DNA from: Haemonchus contortus
Taxonomy: Eukaryota; Nematoda; Chromadorea; Rhabditida; Trichostrongylidae
Length of the DNA: 64,000 nt
Reading direction: 5' to 3'
Assembly: GCA_000469685.2 (NCBI GenBank)
Contig: LS997567.1
Span: forward strand, 4,853,374-4,917,373
The position numbers and the translations under genes were made by a program. Shown one piece after another: positions 57,858 to 64,000 of this stretch. The first letter of the stretch is position 1. The number at the start of each line of letters is the position of its first letter. The notes beneath the pieces are model-generated. The model did not search any database and was not told the DNA's origin. It saw only the letters and a program-made list of their open reading frames with translations.

Positions 57858-59525
57858 TCAGAATGAAGAGGTGATGTTACCATGAACGTAACGAACCGTT
57901 TTCTCATAGATGTTACTCCTTTCGACGTGAATTTCATCCCGTGTTGGCGGAATAAGCTTCTCCCTTATGAGTCTGTCCACAATAGCTCTATATTTGTCAG
58001 ATATCGAAGCTACCTTGAAAATAGATTCAAAATCAGGAGAGCTATCAAACTGGTAAAGCTACATAGTTGTACCTGTTCAAGAGCGACAGTGATCCGTCTC
58101 ATCAGCTCTTCACTGCATTGTGGGCCGCCACCATTTTGTAAACGAACATGACGCTTTTCCTTGGATTGAAGAATTGAATAAAAGGCTCAGTATTACTTTG
58201 CTATTTTTCAATTAAAATATTCAGCGCATCAGTTTTTTGAAAGGAAATTAAGCATGCTGCGCTTCATTTGTTTCTTCAACTAGAGTGTTTCTAAATGACA
58301 TGATTAGACCATAAAAGAGCAGTGTTGATACGCCTTCAAGCGGCGTTGACGTAGTGCCCACGTGTATGTAATAGAGTGCAGACGCCACCAGAAAATGCCG
58401 ACAGTGAGCAACCCTATCTTGCTAACAGCTTTGGAGCGGCAGTCGCGTAAAATGAAGTGGTCGAAAAATTTCTAAATTTTTTTCTCCCGCGAAAACCTAC
58501 GGGCATTGGCCAGGGTGCTTGCAGCTTTGTATAATTTATAAATTTGGTTGTGGAAGCTCGAAAATTCTACGTTTTCGAAGATATCACTGAAGTTTTATGT
58601 CACGTCCATCACCACGTCCCGAATCGAACTATTAGGTTCTGTAGGTACCAAGTAATTGAGATCTACAGAATCTACAAAGGCATTGGGAGCTTGGAGATGC
58701 TCTGTCAGTGCGACCCTGGTCAGTTTTCTCCCATGGGGTAGCTTTAATTATTCAACTTCTATTCAAAAATATGGTCTGGGGAGAGGGGTGGGAAACGTAG
58801 TGGCCGGAAAAGTTCTTTTTCACGATTTTTCTCAGAATTCATCGATTTGTTAACCAGTACAACCATTCAGTTCCTTCCGAGCCTCCGGCCTGTTGCTGAT
58901 TCAGCGGGACGACAGGGCAATCTGACCCAGAGAATGCAAAAGAACATGGACTGGTGCACGTATAGCTTCCCAGACTCCCGACTGAAACTTCTGTTGACAA
59001 ATTGAAGGAGATAGTAAACGTCTGTGAATACTCGAAAACTCGTCCATTCGCCCTCCGTCGAGGGTACATATGGAATCTTTTACGTGCTGAGTAGTTTTTG
59101 CCTATTAGTTCAACGAGTTCTGCATCTGTTTGATCTCACACAGAAGAAACCCAACATTAAATCTCACGGCAAAAACTGCCCTCAAAGTAGTGTATGTAAA
59201 ATTGTTTGTTTACATGCTTACCACTGGAATCAGTCGGATAAGCCGCTGTGGGTGACGACTAGCTCGCGTGTGTTCGTCTTTTCGAACTAATCGGACGAGT
59301 TTCTCTTCATTGTTGTTGACCTAAATATGAGGTGAAGTATTCAATGAGAAAAAAAAGTTGTTTGTAAAAAGTTTTTCAAGAGCGAAAAGGACACCTGACC
59401 TGAACGAATCTGCGTTTGGTGTAGAGCTGTTCAGGTCGCGAACTAGTACCCAAGGGCATGCGACGAAAGCAAAAGTGTCGCTTGAAGGCGATATTTTGTT
59501 TGGAACGCCCACACAAACTTGGCAT
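57858..59525 (-). CDS. Unrecognised protein, 5' exons (possibly the start of the coiled-coil gene)
   Basis: Six minus-strand exons with compatible phases: 59400-59525, 59222-59320, 58855-59021, 58613-58715, 58073-58159 and 57881-58013. The start is MPSLCGRSKQNIAFKRHFCF, directly after an acceptor-like ACATGACAG, suggesting a trans-splice site. If the last donor (CATG|GTAACA) is skipped, the frame stops at 57858-57860 after VHGNITSSF. The protein is basic at the N terminus, then Ser/Thr/Cys-rich, then mixed helix-like. No family was recognised. The third exon has weak boundaries. Confidence 0.5.
57881..58013 (-). CDS. Exon VASISDKYRAIVDRL...
   Basis: There are 44 codons plus 1 nt: VASISDKYRAIVDRLIREKL, then IPPTRDEIHVERSNIYEKTV, then RYVH. 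The acceptor CTATTTTCAAG and the phase-0 join to the preceding exon are good. The donor GTAACA is moderate. The sequence looks like helical, charged protein. Confidence 0.6.
58073..58159 (-). CDS. Exon EKRHVRLQNGGG...
   Basis: There are 29 codons: EKRHVRLQNGGGPQCSEELM then RRITVALEQ. The donor CAG|GTACAA is good, the acceptor TTCTTCAATCCAAG moderate. It joins in phase 0 to VASISDKY. Confidence 0.58.
58613..58715 (-). CDS. Exon VALTEHLQAPNAF...
   Basis: One nucleotide completes a codon, then VALTEHLQAPNAFVDSVDLN, YLVPTEPNSSIRDV. The acceptor is AAAACTGACCAG. Several phase-0 donors are possible (58648, 58615, 58612), so the 3' edge is uncertain. Confidence 0.5.
58855..59021 (-). CDS. Exon TFTISFNLSTEVSVG... 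(weak boundaries)
   Basis: The exon is 167 nt from the acceptor GAGTATTCACAG to the weak donor TACTG|GTTAAC. It reads TFTISFNLSTEVSVGSLGSY, TCTSPCSFAFSGSDCPVVPL, NQQQAGGSEGTEWLYW. The phases fit both neighbours, which is its main support. Confidence 0.35.
59222..59320 (-). CDS. Exon VNNNEEKLVRLVRKD...
   Basis: There are 33 codons between a good acceptor (CATATTTAG) and a good donor (GTG|GTAAGC): VNNNEEKLVRLVRKDEHTRA then SRHPQRLIRLIPV. It is very basic. Confidence 0.62.
59400..59525 (-). CDS. Putative first coding exon MPSLCGRSKQ...
   Basis: There are 42 codons starting at the ATG at 59523-59525: MPSLCGRSKQNIAFKRHFCF, RRMPLGTSSRPEQLYTKRRF, VQ. The donor is CAG|GTCAGG. An overlapping frame is also open, so the frame choice rests on the phase-0 join to VNNNEEKL. 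Confidence 0.42.
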
Positions 59526-59739
59526 TTCTGTCATGTCACGGGCTGAATCAGCAGCTCCGTCGCTGGTAACTGTACGACGAGATGGCTAAGATGATTTCTG
59601 ACTAATTTGAGATGCTCTTCTTCAGTCCCCCTTGCTAAACGGCATCGATCCTCTCCACCTAGAAACGTTACAATCTTGAGTCTGCCTAGAAACCGTAGAA
59701 TCCCCTAGATATTGATATATTATAAAAGTTATATTATGA

Positions 59740-60016
59740 AAGGATAAGGTTTTTGGGGTTGGTCAGTCTCGTTTGTGGGGTGCGCCTCTCATTTGACTTC
59801 CGTTTAGAATCGCGGTAGCGTTTGAATGCTTATTTGGACCGCGCAGGGGTTTTCGTAGCCATTTGTTATAAAAACCAGTAATTTTACTGTCATAAACAAG
59901 TGCTAGGCCGATCTGCCCTGATGAAAGACTTTGTTAGCTTGAATGGGTATCAGTCAGGATTGATCCATGGACTATGCATGTGACAATGCGGCGTATGGCA
60001 CTACACCATCTTCGCC
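59740..60016 (-). mobile_element. tRNA-derived SINE, copy 11
   Basis: Minus strand: head GGGCGAAGATGGTGTAGTGC at 60016. The 3' end CCCAAAAACCTTATCCTTTC again shows the TTATCCTTT tail. The centre is diverged. Confidence 0.82.
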
Positions 60017-62293
60017 CAGTTCACGTTGTGTAAGGAACGATGTGTTGTCCTTACTGGAACTGGAAAACCATGAAACTTGTATTCCATGGAGAATGAACTT
60101 TTGATCTACCTCGCTGATCGTTCCTATTACAAAAAGAGGTTGACTTTCGCAAAAAACACGTTAAGGAACGCATTCCTCAGAAGAGATTGATTACCGCTCA
60201 AGAAATTATCCTTCAGTACTTGTTAAACTTTCTTCTACATTGATGAAGTTTTGCTAACCAGTAAATAGTATTTGACTATTTGCCAAAAATTTATTAAGGA
60301 CAGTTTTTAAGAGCTAACTAACCAATTGGCTTTGATCCTTTTGATCGAAGTGGGCAAAAGATCATGTGGAAAATGACATTCAAGCTTTCTACTCCCTCTT
60401 CAATTGACAGAAACTGGCTGAAAGTGTACAAATAGTGAAGTAGACCATTCCTTGCTTCTACATTCCTTTCTGAGTGAGGGCTAGGTGCATGGCGCGTCCC
60501 AAAAAGTATTGATAAAGAAAGTGAATGGAAGCAAGCTTTCTCCATTCACTGTTGAAATATATTCGCAAACTTCAAATTATCAAAAAAAAAAGCAAAAAGC
60601 AAAAAAAAAAAGTTTTGTAATTCCGAGGAAGCAATAAAGAAAATGTCATCAGAAAAGAAGTGTTGCCAGTAATGACCCACAGGATGAATTCGTGAAGACA
60701 AAATTAGAATTTCGAAACGTCGATGCTAGGTTTATATTACACCAAATAAAACTTAGGTTGAGAAAGGTGCAAAAGTACCTGTGTGCTTTGCGATCGATAA
60801 TTCTTTTTTAGTACATTACATTTCCCTTTTAACAAATTTTCGTTGGTTAAAAGCGGAAGTTTGGTGACCGAATCGTGTAGGCTAAGGGCACACCCCCATC
60901 CGTTGCCCTATGGATACTCTTTACTTTTCACCCATATCCTTGAGCTGTCAGCGAGCATTCATGAACAATTCTGATGTCTGAATTTCAAAGGTTGTCCATG
61001 ATAAGTTGGGTGCTTAGGAAGAAAAATTTATAAAAAATTTGTCAAAGATTTCCATAGAGATTTAGCCATGACTGTATGAGATCAATGGTGGTAAAAATTA
61101 TCAGCTTAAACATTCATTAACTGCGTATAATCGAGTAGAATATGTAAAATTTATCTTTTTTAAAAAAAGGACGTTTCTGACCTACTAGTCTCACAATTTT
61201 ACAAAATAAACACGGATGAGAACAAAAGCTGAGGGTCAGGAGCCTACAGTTCAGACGGTAATTATGATAACTTTTCTAGAAAAAACGGAGTAACGTTATA
61301 AGTTACCGGAAACAGTGAGGTCCAAGTATTATGTTGGAAATCGCTGAATAAATTTTACCTTACAGCTTGTCTTTCGAGTAAAATCTGTAGTTTATGACAT
61401 GTAACGGGAGAAACTTGTAACTTATAACTTCCTTATAGATCCAACATTTTTAAAACCTCCAAATCTTTCTTTTCACTCTGAGTTGTATGAGCAGGAACGG
61501 TTGTTAGTGAAATGGCGTATAGTTAGTAAAGCAAAGCTGTAATGGCCAAGGTTTTCGATCACAATTCCCACTTCATAGCTGTGACGATCGGTCCAGTTTG
61601 AACTCGGAGTAATCGAGTAAATGCTGAGCTTGTCCATCGTGGAGGCTCAAGATGAAGTCCTGCGTTAGCGGCCGGTTCAAGAACGCAAACTATACCAGTT
61701 CTATGATACACAAGCAAAAACGACGTGCTCTTGCTTTTTCGGGATGCCACATTTCGTAATTTATCCTTCTGTTGACAAACTTTTCGATGAGTAATTGAAT
61801 TGAGCTCAGTCTGATCAATCGTATCGGCGGGATCCATTTTTTACCTGTCATGTCGGAAACAACAGGAGATGCCCAAAGTTCAACCTGCCTCGTCAGCCCC
61901 GTCAAACTGGTATGCAACTACCGGCAGGGTGTGATTCTTTTTGACAATACGTCGTGAAAGTTGTTTGTGCTTGTCACATGATAGTGCACGGAAAGTCTCT
62001 AAGAGTAAACGCGATCGCGTTCGGCGATGCGACTTTCGCTCAATACACGACCGCTATTGTTTGAGGTCCTCGTAGGTGTTCAACGTGTTCACATCTTTTA
62101 TTGGTTTGGAGAACTTTGAGACGCCCGTCTACCTGCGAAACTGGTAGTTGAAACTTGTGTTTTCTCAGCATTCTGGTACGAAGAGAGGGGGTGGTGTAGT
62201 GCCTAATGTCGCGCTACCAGGCGCATAATTCAGAGATAGAGTTCCAGGATGAAAACATTGACTCTTACGCAATCTGTCCACGCATGGATTTGG
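60017..62293. other. Intergenic stretch; one doubtful terminal exon
   Basis: AT-rich, with A-runs at 60580-60612. The only protein-like piece is at 61573-61659 (minus), listed separately. A possible SINE head fragment (GGGGTGGTGTAGTGCCTAAT) is at about 62188-62230. Confidence 0.4.
61573..61659 (-). CDS. Possible terminal exon of an unknown gene (tentative)
   Basis: The acceptor GCCGCTAACGCAG precedes DFILSLHDGQAQHLLDYSEF, then KLDRSSQL and TGA. Composition is protein-like, but part of the segment (GTTTGAACTCGGAGTAATC on the plus strand) is repeated at about 35152, so it may be repeat-derived. Confidence 0.25.
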   Translation of the reverse strand, partial: DFILSLHDGQAQHLLDYSEFKLDRSSQL

Positions 62294-62549
62294 GAGACTG
62301 GCGTTAGGTACGATTTTGGGTAATCGATTTGCCGCACGCGGCTGTCGCGAACCACTCATTCGCCGATATTACAGCTCTAGCGTTCTTCATACAGCTCAAT
62401 CGATATGCGATCATTATTTTATGCATAATTCTACTATAAGTACTTTTGTTCTTGTATTTCTTACCTACTGCTGCATCCTGCTACATCCCTTCGCGCGCGA
62501 CGCCCCTCTCACCGCGACGCGACCATTTCGTTCCTAACGTACCACACCC
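62294..62549 (+). mobile_element. 256-bp dispersed element, copy 3
   Basis: It is very close to 41531-41786 across its length (GGGTAATCGATT.GCCGCACG, CGTTCTTCATACAGCTCAAT, TCGCGCGCGACGCCCCTCTC, TTTCGTTCCTAACG). The high similarity between the two copies implies recent activity. Same orientation as the other two copies. Confidence 0.87.
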
Positions 62550-64000
62550 CATGGCCTTATATAAGCCTATACGCTCTCACATTCTGCTACGATCCTGAGT
62601 GGAAGCCCAATGAAGGAATGTCTCTGAAGCTGAACTGATTAAGTATAAAAATGTTGATTCGATTGAAATTTTGCTACACAAATTCGACAACATCTGGGCG
62701 TAGCTATTTAATGGACAAAATCGGAAAACACATTGGCGCCCTTCCAGAATTTTCTTTTTGTATGAAATCATGACAAGAACCATAAAAAAAGCGAGGTCCA
62801 GCTGTTAACAAACAGGTCGGAACTGGATGTTTGTGGAGGTCTTCGTTCGCTGAAGCCTCTTATTTTGCTAAAAAGCCATTAAAGTTGAAGCACGAACCAG
62901 TGGCCATTCACAGCCCGCCAACCTCTCCTGATAGCGGTTCCATGCCGTATTGGGGATTCCATGCCGTAATGGGGATGCCGTCGACGGCATAATTTTGACA
63001 GTAGCTGGAAATATGAACTATTACTTACTATTAGCAAAAATGTCAGCATTAGGGAGATTTATGGAGCTAGCTCAATGTCATAAACCCTTCAATCCGACAT
63101 TTTAATAGCTCGTATTTACTTTTCAAACTTATGAACGGACGAAGTAGGACAGGATTTGTCCCTACCGTGCCCACGGTGTACAGGTTGAATCAAACTGGAA
63201 GCTAACAGGAACAGCTCGTTTGGAAACCATTGAGCACTACTAAACTTCGTAAGGTTTAAAGCAAGTTTATCCGATCCGTTAAAGTTGTTAAGTAGGTCAT
63301 ATGCACATGCCAACTTCCTGACAACTACTTGTGGCCGTAAGGTGCATGGCTCACATTGGCTGGTTCGTAACGGCCGCCTAAATTACATTAGTAATTGGTA
63401 ATGTGAGTCCTTACTGACTGTCCAGTAGAAGTAGAAGTGGTCTCCTGTGCAAACGGGAGAATCGCAGACCCTTCAGAGACGGCCCCAAATCAAAATGCTG
63501 GGCCGTTTCCATAAATGTTCCATAATCCAACTTTTGGAGACACACAGGAAACCTACAGTACAGTACCCTCACATTTTGTTTTTTATTCGTCTTTTTATAA
63601 CTTAATTTGTATTCAATACCCTAATTTGCATAGGCCACTAATGGACATCAATGCCTTTCTGGTTTTCGCCTATTGTCTGACGTATGAAGCGAAGAATGTC
63701 GCCATCAATTGAGAGCGACCAGCGTAAATGTAATTTGGTGGGCGGATAGGTACGGAACACACCCAGTTTGAGAACAAACAACATCCAAATTGAAGGGAGT
63801 GGGTGCGCCACTCACCCCATCGCATTACGGGAGTTACGCGCTGTTCTTTTACGGCCACAAAAGGTTTTTAATGATCAGTGATCAAGGAGTGAATGCATTT
63901 TTACGCTAGGTCTACTTCCCCACGACTAGAGGGCTTTTCGGGGAGATATCTGGTATATCGACACTGTATGGATGTTGATTTATGGGTAAAACGCTCGAAC
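62550..64000. other. Right end of window, no supported gene
   Basis: Only short open frames without motifs were seen. Tandem near-duplicates GGTTCCATGCCGTATTGGGG and GGATTCCATGCCGTAATGGG occur at about 62936-62978. Confidence 0.4.

Noticed and set aside
41553..62537. Similar 73-codon frames at 41553-41774 and 62316-62537 as a gene family
   Set aside because: They lie wholly inside copies of the 256-bp mobile element. The third copy breaks the frame.
1..64000. Phage, prokaryotic operon, CRISPR or viral gene content
   Set aside because: None seen. Introns, splice consensus, SINEs and muscleblind show this is animal nuclear DNA.

Overview
This window is nematode genomic DNA, most likely from a clade V (rhabditid or strongylid, hookworm-like) species. 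The evidence is a muscleblind gene whose zinc fingers, flanking linkers and exon boundaries follow the nematode mbl-1 pattern, splice acceptors of the TTTTCAG type, putative trans-splice acceptors placed just before start codons, and relics of RTE retrotransposons and mariner/Tc1 transposons. There is no prokaryotic-style gene packing. Most long open frames are chance frames in simple repeats or in transposon debris, and the real genes are short exons split by introns.

Layout. 1-1.4 kb: a decayed RTE-type retrotransposon on the plus strand. 2150-3403: a mariner element with perfect 27-bp ends and a broken transposase on the minus strand. 3.4-11.6 kb: no supported gene. 11.69-22.23 kb: the muscleblind gene on the minus strand, with seven coding exons (phases all agree, 330 codons plus stop), a 3'UTR of about 1.3 kb, a (CTG)10 tract in the transcribed strand of intron 6, and a long hairpin in intron 4. 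22.2-34.4 kb: about 12 kb upstream of muscleblind, full of microsatellites, with one CpG-rich block near 25.6-25.9 kb and no recognisable transposon; it probably holds its promoters and non-coding exons. 34.4-60 kb: a mobile-element-rich zone with at least eleven copies of a tRNA-derived SINE family, a Tc1/mariner element (37607-38897), three copies of a 256-bp element with long target duplications, two copies of a 263-bp inverted-repeat element, and a 158-bp palindromic MITE. 51.2-59.5 kb: a set of minus-strand exons with matching phases. They encode one or two unrecognised proteins (one with coiled coil), followed after about 250 nt by a small three-exon gene. The poly(A)-signal and trans-splice spacing looks like a nematode operon. 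59.5-64 kb: repeats and one possible terminal exon.

How it fits together. Muscleblind is an RNA-binding splicing regulator whose preferred ligand is YGCY/CUG-repeat RNA. Its own pre-mRNA here carries ten CUGs close to alternative 3' exons, so autoregulation is a concrete hypothesis. The SINE copies have a tRNA-like head and, in the best copies, a T-rich TTATCCTTT tail instead of poly(A); one copy has an 11-bp target-site duplication, so the family is a genuine retroposon. No function is claimed for the coiled-coil gene or the small downstream gene. Exon calls come from reading frames, splice consensus and phase agreement only; no transcript data were available.
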